Below, in pieces: positions 44,880-53,306 of a DNA stretch of 64,000 bases (positions within the stretch are counted from its first letter, which is position 1; the number at the start of each line of letters is the position of its first letter). Under the pieces are notes generated by a model, which worked only from the letters and a program-made list of their open reading frames with translations, was not told the origin of the DNA and made no database searches. The position numbers were made by a program, and so were the translations under genes. This DNA is from Roseococcus thiosulfatophilus (GTDB lineage: Bacteria > Pseudomonadota > Alphaproteobacteria > Acetobacterales > Acetobacteraceae), in NCBI RefSeq assembly GCF_017311575.1, contig NZ_JAFFQY010000062.1, forward strand, positions 154,797 to 218,796, in the 5' to 3' direction.

Positions 44880-45794
44880 TCAGCGTCCTCCGGCCAGGCG
44901 GGCGGCCACCGTCGCATAGGCCTTCAGGTAGACGTCCCGCTCAGTGTTCGGGATCAGCGACAGGTCGTCCTGCGGGCTGGCCGCCCAGTCGCCCCACCAG
45001 GTGGCGAAGCAATGGTCCGTGTCCGTCACGCGCCAAAGGCGGGGGCCGCTGACATAGCGCACCCAGGGAAGCTCGGACTTGGTGATGTAGTAGGAGTAGC
45101 TCATCTCCTCATCGTCCAGGTGCAGCAGCACCTCGTTCAGATGGCCGGGGCCGAACATGAAGTCGCGCGTGCCGGACACCTTGTCGGGCCGGACCCCGCC
45201 CAGCATGTGCATCTTCGTGATGTCGGGGTGCCATTCGCCCATGGAGGCGAAGTCGCGGATGATGCCCCAGACGGCGCCGGCCGGTGCGGGAATGACCGTG
45301 CTGCACCAGACCTTGTTGGGCGGGAAGCCGGCCCAGAGCGGCGCCTCGACCGGCGCGCGGCCTGGCAGCGCCTGCTTCAGCGCGTCCCACCCGCCCTTGA
45401 AGACGCCGTTGGAGACGATGTCCACATACTTCCCCGCATCCTCCGGCGCCTCGTCGAAGGTCGCTTCCCATTCGGCGAAGGTGCGGTTCGTGTCCGTCAC
45501 CGGCAGCAGCCGCACGCGGGCGCGGTAGTTCGTCACGGGAAATGCCGGCGTCTCGAAATTGTAGGAAAAGCTGGTGGTACGGTCGCACAGGTGCAGCAGC
45601 CGCTCGCGCACCATCGTCCCGTCCTGGAGGAAGAAGCGGCGGACGCAGCCGACCACGTCGGCATCGAGCCCGTCCTCGATCTCGGAGCGCGCGATGGCGG
45701 GGTGCCAGGAGGGCAGCCCGTTGAAGTCACGGATCACGGACCAGACGGTGGCGATGTTCGCGTCGAGGATGGTGGAGGCGTAGGCGCGGGCCAT
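44880..45794 (-). CDS. tandem SRPBCC (START-like) domain protein
   Basis: A 304-residue protein built of two copies of an SRPBCC lipid/cyclase-type domain. Copy 1 starts ILDANIATVWSVIRDFNGLPSWHP and copy 2, about residue 165, starts VIPAPAGAVWGIIRDFASMGEWHP. Each has a later segment of the type LLHLCDRTTSFSYNFETP or LLHLDDEEMSYSYYITKSEL. SRPBCC proteins bind hydrophobic ligands or catalyse cyclisation. Two fused copies suggest a two-site or internally paired binder. Substrate unknown. Confidence 0.85.
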   Translation of the reverse strand: MARAYASTILDANIATVWSVIRDFNGLPSWHPAIARSEIEDGLDADVVGCVRRFFLQDGTMVRERLLHLCDRTTSFSYNFETPAFPVTNYRARVRLLPVTDTNRTFAEWEATFDEAPEDAGKYVDIVSNGVFKGGWDALKQALPGRAPVEAPLWAGFPPNKVWCSTVIPAPAGAVWGIIRDFASMGEWHPDITKMHMLGGVRPDKVSGTRDFMFGPGHLNEVLLHLDDEEMSYSYYITKSELPWVRYVSGPRLWRVTDTDHCFATWWGDWAASPQDDLSLIPNTERDVYLKAYATVAARLAGGR

Positions 45795-45806
45795 GGCGTG
45801 TTCCCC

Positions 45807-46637
45807 TCAGAAGCTGATCTGCTTGAAGGCGCGGGTCTGCGCCGTCAGCGCGGTCTCGGTCGGCAGGCGTTCCATGGAGGAGGCGCCGTAGAAGCCGTTG
45901 ATGCCGGGCGTGTTCCGCAGCACCCAGGTGGCGTCCTCTGGCGAGGAGATGGGCCCGCCATGGCAGAGCACGATGATGTCCGGCCGCACGCGCCGCGCGG
46001 CCTCGGCCCATTCGGCGATCAGTGCCGGGCAGTCCTCCAGCTTCAGCGCCGTCTGCGCGCCGATGGCCCCGCCGGTGGTGAGGCCGAGATGCGGCACCAG
46101 GATGTCGGCGCCGGCGCGCGCCATCTCGGCCGCTTCCTCGGCGTTGAAGACATAGGGCGTGGTGAGCATGTCCTTGGCGTTGGCCATGCGGATCATGTCG
46201 ATCTCATGCCCGAAGCCCATGCCGGTTTCTTCGAGGTTCGCGCGGAAGACGCCGTCGATCAGCCCCACCGTCGGGAAGTTCTGAATGCCGGCAAAGCCCA
46301 GCGCCTTCAGCTCGTCCAGCAGGTGGTCCATCAGCGCGAAGGGGTCCGTGCCGTTCACGCCGGCGATGACGGGCGTGTGCTTCACCACCGGCAGCACCTC
46401 GCGCGCCATCTCCTTCACGATCTCGTTCGCATTGCCATAGGCCAGCAGCCCGGCCAGCGAACCGCGCCCCGCCATGCGATAGCGGCCGGAGTTATAGATG
46501 ACGATGAGGTCTATGCCGCCCGCCTCCTCGCACTTGGCGGAGAGCCCGGTGCCGGCACCGCCGCCGATGATGGGCTCGCGCCGTGCCACCATGTCGTGGA
46601 ACTTGCGCAGCAACTCACCGCGCGTGGGGCGTTTCAT
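45807..46637 (-). CDS. phosphoenolpyruvate hydrolase-family TIM-barrel protein
   Basis: A 276-residue member of the PEP-hydrolase-like family, related to the C-terminal part of plant Tm-1. Landmarks are [19 protein letters not shown] (about 23-41), [18 protein letters not shown] (46-63), [12 protein letters not shown] (118-129) and [13 protein letters not shown] (224-236) with [16 protein letters not shown] or C-C bond-forming/cleaving role on a keto or enol substrate is likely but unproven. It follows the UPF0261 gene with a one-base overlap, the usual partner. Two homologous barrels lie in the same locus. Confidence 0.87.
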   Translation of the reverse strand: MKRPTRGELLRKFHDMVARREPIIGGGAGTGLSAKCEEAGGIDLIVIYNSGRYRMAGRGSLAGLLAYGNANEIVKEMAREVLPVVKHTPVIAGVNGTDPFALMDHLLDELKALGFAGIQNFPTVGLIDGVFRANLEETGMGFGHEIDMIRMANAKDMLTTPYVFNAEEAAEMARAGADILVPHLGLTTGGAIGAQTALKLEDCPALIAEWAEAARRVRPDIIVLCHGGPISSPEDATWVLRNTPGINGFYGASSMERLPTETALTAQTRAFKQISF

Positions 46638-47833
46638 CAGGCGATCTCCCGGAAGGCGGCCAGCGCGGCGTCGGCGAAGGCGCGGTCATTGATGGCGGCC
46701 GGCACCTCGATCAGGCGCCGGTTGGGGGCAGGCACGAAGCCCGCGCGGATGGTCTCGAACAGCGCCGCATCGGCGGCCGGGTCGTGGAAGGGCATGCCTG
46801 GCACGTCAATGGCCGAGACGCCGCCCAGCGGCAGCAGGAAGCGCACGGGGCCCTCCATGCGGTTCAGCCGCGCCAGGAGGAACTCCGCGATGGCGCGGTT
46901 CTCCTCCGGCGTGGTGCGCATCAGCGTCACCTGCGGGTTGTGGACGTAGAGGTTGCGCGACTGGAAGCGCGCGGGCACCGTCTCCTTCGCGCCGAAATTC
47001 ACCATGTCCACCGCGCCCACGCTGCCCACATAGGGGAGGCGCGTGCGGATGACGGCGCCGAGCCTGTCTTCCGTGCAGGGGAAGACGCCGCCCACCAGGA
47101 AGTCCGGCACCTCGGTCGTCGTGATGTCGAGCAGCGCCGCGACAAGGCCGGAATCCGCCAGCTTCTCCATGCTCTGCCCGCCCGCGCCGGTGGCGTGGAA
47201 GACGTAGCATTCATGGGTGGCTTCCAGCGCCTCGCGCAGCATGGTCACGCAGGCGGTGGTGACGCCGAACATGGACAGACCGAGGCCCGGCTTTTCCGCG
47301 GCACCGGCAGCCGGCGGCGCGTTCAGCGCCATCCCCGCCGCCGCATGCGCCGCATTGGCGATGACGCGGCGCGAGATGGCGTTGATGCCCGCCACATCCA
47401 CCACCGAATACATCATGGCGAGGTCGGACGGCCCCACATAGGGCGCCACATTGCCGGACGCCACCGTGCTCACCATCAGCTTGGGCGTGCCGATGGGTAG
47501 CGCGCGCATGGCTTGCGTGACGAGGGCGGTGTTGCCCGAACCGCCCATGCCCAGCACCGCGCCGATGTCGTCGCGCGCCGAGAGCCAGCGCGTCAGCGCC
47601 TCCGCCATGGCGGCCACGGCGGCGCCGCGGTCGTCACGGCCCAGCACCACGCCGGCACCTTCCGGGTGGTGCGCCGCGATCTCGGCCGCGGTCACATCGG
47701 CGCCCTGCCCCGCACCGCGCGTGCCCACATCCACCAGCACCGGCTCCGCCCCCGCACGCCTGAGGCAACCGGCCGCGAAATGCAGCTCCTCGCCCTTCGT
47801 GTCCATCGTGCCGATGACGTAGACCCTGGCCAT
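46637..47833 (-). CDS. Tm-1-like ATP-binding (UPF0261) protein
   Basis: A 398-residue protein of the Tm-1 N-terminal family. It begins [20 protein letters not shown] and contains [34 protein letters not shown] and [18 protein letters not shown], all family signatures. In tomato Tm-1 this domain and the following TIM-barrel are one protein; here they are adjacent genes, so they surely form one functional unit. ATP binding is inferred from the family. The ATG at 47833 gives the conserved start. Confidence 0.88.
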   Translation of the reverse strand: MARVYVIGTMDTKGEELHFAAGCLRRAGAEPVLVDVGTRGAGQGADVTAAEIAAHHPEGAGVVLGRDDRGAAVAAMAEALTRWLSARDDIGAVLGMGGSGNTALVTQAMRALPIGTPKLMVSTVASGNVAPYVGPSDLAMMYSVVDVAGINAISRRVIANAAHAAAGMALNAPPAAGAAEKPGLGLSMFGVTTACVTMLREALEATHECYVFHATGAGGQSMEKLADSGLVAALLDITTTEVPDFLVGGVFPCTEDRLGAVIRTRLPYVGSVGAVDMVNFGAKETVPARFQSRNLYVHNPQVTLMRTTPEENRAIAEFLLARLNRMEGPVRFLLPLGGVSAIDVPGMPFHDPAADAALFETIRAGFVPAPNRRLIEVPAAINDRAFADAALAAFREIA

Positions 47834-47846
47834 CCTCCCCTCCCCT

Positions 47847-48551
47847 TCAATGATGCCCGCCGGCCGCGACGCCGAGGTATCGGCGCTGCGTCTCGGTGTC
47901 CTCGGCGAGCGCGCGCGCCGGCATGGTCGTGGCGATGCGCCCCGTGACCATGATGGCCACATGCGCTGCCACTTCGGTCGCGACGCGCAGATTCTGTTCG
48001 ACCAGCAGGAGGCGCATGCCGTCCTTCGGCAGGTCGCGCAGCACGCCGATCAGGTGGTCCACGATGACGGGGGCCAGGCCCTCGCTCGGCTCGTCCATCA
48101 CGATGACCTTGGGGTTCATCAGCAGCGCGCGGGAGATGGCCAGCATCTGCTGCTCGCCGCCGGACAGCTCGGTGCCGCCGTTGTTGCGGCGCTCCGCCAG
48201 GCGCGGGAAGGTCTCGTAGACGCGCGGGATGGTCCAGGCGCCGCCGCGCCGCGCCACCAACTTCAGGTGCTCATGCACCGAGAGCGAGGGAAAGGTGCGC
48301 CGCCCCTGCGGCACCAGCGCCACCCCGCGCCGCGCGATGCGATAGGGGGCCAGGCCCGACAGCCGCGCGCCGTCCAGCGTGACCTCGCCCTCGCTCGCCG
48401 CCACCAGCCCCGCTATGGCGCCGCACAGCGTGGTCTTGCCCATGCCGTTGCGGCCGAGGATGGCGAGCGGCGCCTCCCCCAGCTCCAGCGAGACGCCCTG
48501 CAGGATATGCGCCTGGCCGAAGCGGACATGCAGGTCGCGCACGGTCAGCAT
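47847..48551 (-). CDS. ABC transporter ATPase, branched-chain type (LivF-like)
   Basis: A 234-residue ATPase of the branched-chain amino acid/urea type. Walker A LGRNGMGKTTLCGA, signature ELSGGEQQMLAISRAL, Walker B VIVMDEPSEGLAP and the switch histidine near LLVEQNL are all present. It overlaps the LivG-like gene by a TGATG junction. The cargo probably relates to the downstream catabolic genes rather than branched-chain amino acids. Confidence 0.94.
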   Translation of the reverse strand: MLTVRDLHVRFGQAHILQGVSLELGEAPLAILGRNGMGKTTLCGAIAGLVAASEGEVTLDGARLSGLAPYRIARRGVALVPQGRRTFPSLSVHEHLKLVARRGGAWTIPRVYETFPRLAERRNNGGTELSGGEQQMLAISRALLMNPKVIVMDEPSEGLAPVIVDHLIGVLRDLPKDGMRLLLVEQNLRVATEVAAHVAIMVTGRIATTMPARALAEDTETQRRYLGVAAGGHH

Positions 48552-49294
48552 CAGTGCCCGCCCCCGAGATAGATGGCCTGCACCACCGGGTCGTCCTCGA
48601 TGCGGTCGGGCGTGGCCTCCACCACCACCTCGCCATCCTTCATGACGGTGACGATGTCGGCCGCGGGCAGCGCGATGTCCATGTCGTGCTCAATCAGGAT
48701 CAGCGTGAGCGTGCGCGGCAACTCGCGCAGCAGGCGCAGCAGCTCCGGCCGGTCGCCGGGGGAAAGGCCGGCGGCGGGCTCGTCCAGCATCAGCACGCGC
48801 GGATCGCCCGCCAGCGCCATGCCGACCTCGAGCTGGCGCCGCTGCCCGTGGGAGAGGTTCACCACCTCCACGCCCAGCAGGTGCGACAGGCGCATGCGCT
48901 CGGCCAGCGCGCGCGCCTGCGCGAGTCCAGGGTCGTCGCGCCCCGGCCGCAGGAAGGAGAAGCGGCGGGGCCGCAGCCCGCGCACCGCGATGAAGAGGTT
49001 GTCCAGCACCGACAGCCCGTTGAACAGCAGCGAGGTCTGGTAGGTGCGCCCGATGCCCAGCCGCGTGCGCTGGTGCGGCTTGAGGCGCGTAATGTCCGTG
49101 CCAAAGAGTTCGATGCGGCCCGCGGTCGGCGGGAAGTCGCCGCAGATGGTGTTGAACAGCGTCGTCTTGCCCGCCCCATTGGGGCCGAGCACGGCCCGCC
49201 GCTCCCCGGGCATGACGTCGAAGCTGACGTCACGCACGGCCTGCAAGGCGCCGAAGCGGCGGCTGACGCCGGTCAATCGAATGGCGGGATGCAC
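48551..49294 (-). CDS. ABC transporter ATPase, branched-chain type (LivG-like)
   Basis: A 247-residue ATPase. Walker A LGPNGAGKTTLFNT, signature NLSHGQRRQLEVGMAL, Walker B VLMLDEPAAGLSP and LILIEHDMDIAL are present. The GTG at 49294 starts HPAIRLTGVSRRFGALQAV with a weak GGAAAG site; a longer ATG at 49339 has no ribosome site. It lies 161 bases after the substrate-binding gene; that gap holds hairpins and repeats. Confidence 0.92.
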   Translation of the reverse strand: MHPAIRLTGVSRRFGALQAVRDVSFDVMPGERRAVLGPNGAGKTTLFNTICGDFPPTAGRIELFGTDITRLKPHQRTRLGIGRTYQTSLLFNGLSVLDNLFIAVRGLRPRRFSFLRPGRDDPGLAQARALAERMRLSHLLGVEVVNLSHGQRRQLEVGMALAGDPRVLMLDEPAAGLSPGDRPELLRLLRELPRTLTLILIEHDMDIALPAADIVTVMKDGEVVVEATPDRIEDDPVVQAIYLGGGH

Positions 49295-49361
49295 GCAGTT
49301 CTTTCCAAGCAGACAGACGTTGAAGCAACGGACGCCCAAGCCACGCGCCGCCCCCCGGTGC

Positions 49362-49386
49362 CCTCCCGAGGCTTAGCCTCGGGAGG
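49362..49386. repeat. perfect inverted repeat after the substrate-binding gene
   Basis: CCTCCCGAGGC-TTA-GCCTCGGGAGG, an 11-bp stem with a 3-base loop. With the family B repeat beside it, it forms a structured intergenic stretch between the substrate-binding gene and the ATPase genes. It could stabilise the upstream mRNA or lower read-through. There is no T run. Confidence 0.6.
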
Positions 49387-49400
49387 CGGTGCCACCCCAC

Positions 49401-49455
49401 AGGAGCAGCACCCAACCGGGGCCCCCGCGACGGCGCGAAGCGGCGTCGTGGGGAA
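49401..49455. repeat. palindromic repeat family B, copy 1
   Basis: Matches the copy near 57.9 kb over AGGAGCAGCACCC and AACCGGGGCCCCCGCGA, and again at CGTGGGGAA. Inner arms here are GACGGCGC / GCGTCG. The element abuts the stop codon of the minus-strand gene. Both copies have the same position relative to that gene end. Confidence 0.65.
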
Positions 49456-50733
49456 CTAGCTGGCCGCCGGCACGCAGCCCGGGTTGTCACGCGACGGCGC
49501 GCCGAGGGCGAGGAATTGCTGCTCCGGCGTGTTCAGCGTCTGGTTCACGCCCTCGGCACGGGCGAATGCCACCACCTGCGCCCGCCCGTCGCGCTCCTCG
49601 ATGCGGTTGAGGAAGATGTCCGAGATGGCCTGGCGGTTGTGATCCAGCCGCACCGCCGCCCCCGTCGGTGCCGTGATGCGCGCGGCCGCCAGCGCACGCT
49701 GGAAGGCCTCCTGGTTGTTGCCGAGATCGCCATCCACCTCGCGCAGCGCGTGCAGGATGCCGTAGAGGTTGGTGGTGTAGTTCACGCCATGGATGGAGGG
49801 CGACTGGAAGCCCCCTTCGTTCAGCCAGCGGCGGCGATAGCGCTCCACGAATTCGCGCCAGGTCGGGTCGTCGATCACGTCGGCGATGGGCCCGCCCGAG
49901 ATCATGCCCACCATCACGCGGCGATGCGGCCCGCGCGCCGAGAGCATGGTCTGGTCCGCCATGATGGAACCCGCGATCAGCGGCTTGTTCCCGCCCGACT
50001 GCGCGTATTGCGTCATGAAGGCGAGCCCGTCCGTGCCGCCATGCACCACCACCACCGCGCCGGCCGAGGAACGGTTGATCTGCGCGATCTGCGCCGAGAA
50101 ATCCGTGGTGCCGAGCGGCGCCCAGTAGTGCTGCACCCGCCCGCCGGCGCGGCAATACTCGATGTTGAAGCCGAAGACCTGCGCGTAGGGAAAGGCGTAG
50201 TCGCCGGCCGAGACGGCCACCTCGCGGATGTTCATCTGGCGGAAGACGTGGTTGCCCAGCCCCGCCATCCACTGCGTGCCGTCGGTCGAGAAGCGGAAGA
50301 AGTTGGGCGAGGGGTTGCGCAACGTCGTGTCCGCGGCCCCCGAAGACCCGTTGACGATGGTCTTGCCCGTCAGCGTGCGCGAATAGTCGCGCAGCGCGAT
50401 GCCCTCGGCGCCCGAGAGGGGGCCAAGGATGATATCCACATTGTCCTGCTCGATCAGCTTGCGGGCGCGGGCGAGTGCGACATCGGCCTGGGCGTTGGAG
50501 CTTTCGCGGATGAACTCGATGCGCCGCCCGCCGATGGTGGAGTTGATGCGCTCCAGCTCCATCTGCACGCAGCGATAGGCGTCCTGGCCGCCGGTGGCGA
50601 AGGGGCCCTCCAGCGTGGTCAGCCCGCCGAGCCGGATGGGCGCGCGCTGCGCGATGGCGGGGGCCGCGAGGGTGGCGCCCGCAAGCCCCGCGGTGCCGAG
50701 AAGGGCCGCGCGGCGGGTGGTGATGATGGACAT
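49456..50733 (-). CDS. ABC transporter substrate-binding protein (branched-chain type)
   Basis: A 425-residue periplasmic binding protein of the Leu/Ile/Val-BP fold. The N-terminus is a Tat-like signal (TTRRAALLGTAGLAGATLA, cleavage near AIAQ). Mature features are IRLGGLTTLEGPFATGGQ and DVDIILGPLSGAEGIA-like NVDIILGPLSGAEG. AGGAGG stands eight bases before the ATG. It lies between the permease and ATPase genes of the same transporter, with hairpins on its 3' side that may raise its level. Confidence 0.93.
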   Translation of the reverse strand: MSIITTRRAALLGTAGLAGATLAAPAIAQRAPIRLGGLTTLEGPFATGGQDAYRCVQMELERINSTIGGRRIEFIRESSNAQADVALARARKLIEQDNVDIILGPLSGAEGIALRDYSRTLTGKTIVNGSSGAADTTLRNPSPNFFRFSTDGTQWMAGLGNHVFRQMNIREVAVSAGDYAFPYAQVFGFNIEYCRAGGRVQHYWAPLGTTDFSAQIAQINRSSAGAVVVVHGGTDGLAFMTQYAQSGGNKPLIAGSIMADQTMLSARGPHRRVMVGMISGGPIADVIDDPTWREFVERYRRRWLNEGGFQSPSIHGVNYTTNLYGILHALREVDGDLGNNQEAFQRALAAARITAPTGAAVRLDHNRQAISDIFLNRIEERDGRAQVVAFARAEGVNQTLNTPEQQFLALGAPSRDNPGCVPAAS

Positions 50734-50771
50734 GGTGTTTCCTCCTTGTGGTTGCTTGTTGTCGCGGAAAG

Positions 50772-51764
50772 TCACTTGTCGGCCGCGCGGCGGCCCAGCA
50801 GGCGCCGCAGCCTTGTCCCCACCCCCAGCACCCCATCGGGCGAGGCCAGCACGATGACCAGGAACACGATGCCGATCAGCGTGTTGAAGCGGTCGCGGTC
50901 GTAGACCGTGGCCGCGAAGGTGTCGAAGACGGTGAATATGAAGGAGCCCAGGAAGGCCCCCACCGGATGCCCCAGCCCGCCGATGACGGCCATGATCAGC
51001 ACGTTCACCGTGGCCCCGAGCCCAATGGTCCCGGGCGAGATGCCGATGTTGTAGATGGTGGCCAGCACGCCGCCGCAGCCCGCGATGAAGCCCGCCACGC
51101 CGAAGGCCGCGATGCGATGCAGCGCCACGTTGTAGCCCAGCGCCGCCACCCGCCGCGGATTGTCGCGGATGCCCTGCAGCACCAGCCCGAAGGGCGAGCG
51201 CACGAGATACATCACGCCCGCGAAGAGCAGCACGGCCGTGCCCAGCGTGACGTGGTAGAAGACCCAGGGGTTGCGGAAGTCGAGGCCCCAAAGGCTCGGC
51301 CCCACCACGTTGCGGATGCCCTCATAGCCGTTGAACCAGGTGATGTTCGTCTCGACGAAGCGGAACACGCCCATGGACAGCGACAGCGTGATCATCAGCA
51401 GGTAGATGTCGCGCGTGCGGACCGCGATGGCGCCCACCAGCAGCCCCATCAGCGTCGCCGCCAGCACGCCCAGCGGAATGGCCAGCGCATAGCCCGCGCC
51501 ACCCACGATGCGCGGCACCGCGCCCTCCACGAAGATGGCCAGCGTATAGCCCGCCACCCCCGCGATCATCATCTGCGCGAGCGAGACGAAGCCGCCATAG
51601 GTGGCCAGGAAGGTCAGCGACATGGCGATGATGCCGAAGACCAGCGCGCGGCCCAGGATGTTCCCCGTCCAGAACCCCGCTTGGTTGGCCGGCAGCACGG
51701 CGTGCAGCAGCCAGGGCAGCGCCAGCAGCAGCAGCGCGGCGGCGATGGCGATTCCCCTACGCAC
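50772..51764 (-). CDS. ABC transporter permease, branched-chain type (LivM-like)
   Basis: Inner-membrane permease of 330 residues with about nine hydrophobic segments. Signatures are SLTFLATYGGFVSLAQMMIAGV and VLQGIRDNPRRVAALGYNV, the cytoplasmic loop touching the ATPase. The start overlaps the LivH-like stop by eight bases. Confidence 0.93.
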   Translation of the reverse strand: MRRGIAIAAALLLLALPWLLHAVLPANQAGFWTGNILGRALVFGIIAMSLTFLATYGGFVSLAQMMIAGVAGYTLAIFVEGAVPRIVGGAGYALAIPLGVLAATLMGLLVGAIAVRTRDIYLLMITLSLSMGVFRFVETNITWFNGYEGIRNVVGPSLWGLDFRNPWVFYHVTLGTAVLLFAGVMYLVRSPFGLVLQGIRDNPRRVAALGYNVALHRIAAFGVAGFIAGCGGVLATIYNIGISPGTIGLGATVNVLIMAVIGGLGHPVGAFLGSFIFTVFDTFAATVYDRDRFNTLIGIVFLVIVLASPDGVLGVGTRLRRLLGRRAADK

Positions 51765-52632
51765 GGCCCAGGATCCCCTGCGGGCGCAGCGCCAGCACCG
51801 CCACCATCATCACGAAGGTCAGCACCACGGAATATGTGGGGAACATCGCCTGGCCCAATTGCTCGGCCAGACCGACCAGGATGGCGCCCACCGCCGTGCC
51901 GGTGACGGAGCCCATGCCGCCCACGATGACCACCACCAGCGAGATCAGCAGGAAGCGCCCATCCTGCCCCATTGCCAATGGCTGCGCGGTGGAGCCGATC
52001 ACACCCCCCAGCCCGCACAAAGCCGCCCCCAGCGCGAAGACGGCGACACCCACCAGCGGCACGTTCACGCCGCAGGCGCCCAGCATCTCGCGGTCATCCA
52101 CGCCGGCGCGGATCATCATGCCGAGCCGCGTGCGGTTCAGCAGCAGCCAGAGTGCCACCCCCACCGCCACCGCCACGCCGATCTGCACCAGGCGGAAGGT
52201 CGGGTAGCCGCCCACCAGCGGCACCTGGGTGGAGCCGAAGATGGCGTCCGGCGCGAAGAACTGCCGCGGGTTGCCGCCATAGATGGCCAGGATCTGGTCG
52301 GCTGCGATGATGGAGATGCCGATGGTGACCAGCGCCTGGCGCAGCTCCTGCCCCTGCATCCAGCCCAGCAGCAGCTGTTGCAGCAGCGCGCCGAAGACCG
52401 CCGCCGCGAGCACGCCCGCCGCGAGCCCCGCATACCAGGCCCACCAGAGATCCTGGTCATAGAGCGGCTCGAACACCGCGTAGCCCACATAGCCGGCCAC
52501 GAGATACAGCGTGCCATGCGCCATGTTCACCACGCGCATCAGGCCGAAGATCAGCGAGAAGCCGCTGGCCACGATGAAGTAGAGGGCAGCCAGGGTCAGC
52601 CCGTTCAAGACGATGGTGGCCGCCAATTCCAT
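51757..52632 (-). CDS. ABC transporter permease, branched-chain type (LivH-like)
   Basis: Inner-membrane permease of 291 residues, first gene of the long operon. It begins ELAATIVLNGLTLAALYFIVA and contains GLMRVVNMAHGTLYLVAGY and RLGMMIRAGVDDREMLGACG, the loop that meets the ATPases. The ATG at 52632 was chosen as the family start, although an ATG at 52650 and a GTG at 52656 are in frame; GGGAG stands about 13 bases before the chosen one. Confidence 0.9.
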   Translation of the reverse strand: MELAATIVLNGLTLAALYFIVASGFSLIFGLMRVVNMAHGTLYLVAGYVGYAVFEPLYDQDLWWAWYAGLAAGVLAAAVFGALLQQLLLGWMQGQELRQALVTIGISIIAADQILAIYGGNPRQFFAPDAIFGSTQVPLVGGYPTFRLVQIGVAVAVGVALWLLLNRTRLGMMIRAGVDDREMLGACGVNVPLVGVAVFALGAALCGLGGVIGSTAQPLAMGQDGRFLLISLVVVIVGGMGSVTGTAVGAILVGLAEQLGQAMFPTYSVVLTFVMMVAVLALRPQGILGRA

Positions 52633-52741
52633 GCGGTCGTTCGCTCCCATGACCACTCATGCGGTGGCCTGGACGCAGCCTCGACCGGAGGGGGCCTCCG
52701 CAACAAGATGGAAATTTGTTTGTTTTTGGGTAAGATTGGGT
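52633..52741. promoter_or_regulatory. divergent promoter region of the long operon and the short TIM-barrel gene
   Basis: The 109-base gap holds a stem CGGAGG-GGG-CCTCCG (52686-52700) and then an AT-rich stretch (52701-52741) with AACAAG...TTTGTT-like symmetry next to the rightward start. No clear sigma70 boxes could be named. As the only gap before a series of overlapping genes, it should carry the main leftward promoter and is the best candidate binding site for the Fis-type regulator. Confidence 0.45.
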
Positions 52742-53293
52742 ATGCCAATCACCCTGCGCCCGGCCGCGTGCCTTGAAGGCCTCCCGGCCCGGCGGCGCCC
52801 GCGCGCGGTCTTCCTGCCCGCGCTGGCGCCCTTCCGTCCCGAACTTTGGCCGCTGGTGGTGCACCTGCCCGTGCTGGACGTGAACGGGGCGCTGGTGGCG
52901 GCCCTGGCCGGACGGACGCCATTCCGCGCGGCGCCACCCATCGCCGCCATCTTCGCCTGCGACCCCTTCCTGCGCCTGCGCGACATGGCCGCCAGCCTGC
53001 GCGCCGCGGGCATCACGGAGGTGGTGAACCTCCCCAGCGTCCAGGCGCATGAGGGCGAGGCGGCGGCGGCCCTCGGCGCAGTGGGCTATCGCGCCGAACG
53101 GGAGTTCCGCGCGTTGCTCACCCTGGCGGAGCACGGGCTGCGCCCCCTCGCCTATGCCGCCCGCCAGGAGGAGGCCGAGGCCGCCCTCTCCCTTGGCCTG
53201 CGCCGCATCCTGCTGCCCGCCGGCCCCGGCTGGGCGGATTTGGCGAGCCATGTGGCGGTGGAGGGCGGCGAGGCGCTGGCCTGGGCGCCATGA
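52742..53293 (+). CDS. short PEP-hydrolase-like TIM-barrel protein (truncated)
   Basis: A 183-residue protein not obviously annotated as a family member, but its middle aligns with the TIM barrels at 45.8 and 53.3 kb: FACDPFLRLRDMAASLRAAG then VVNLPSVQAHEG, matching ACDPRLDLPRFVAGIREAG then IANFPTAIHLDG in the regulator. It lacks the first glycine-rich strand and the C-terminal GGPI region, so it covers about half of the barrel. It is transcribed divergently from the long operon and convergently, 13 bases apart, with the regulator. It may be a binding module, a partner of the regulator or a decaying paralog. Confidence 0.65.
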   Translation: MPITLRPAACLEGLPARRRPRAVFLPALAPFRPELWPLVVHLPVLDVNGALVAALAGRTPFRAAPPIAAIFACDPFLRLRDMAASLRAAGITEVVNLPSVQAHEGEAAAALGAVGYRAEREFRALLTLAEHGLRPLAYAARQEEAEAALSLGLRRILLPAGPGWADLASHVAVEGGEALAWAP

Positions 53294-53306
53294 CCGCGTC
53301 TGGCCG

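Noticed and set aside
49294..49339. Longer LivG-like start at 49339
   Set aside because: The extra 15 residues have no ribosome site and do not resemble the family N-terminus.
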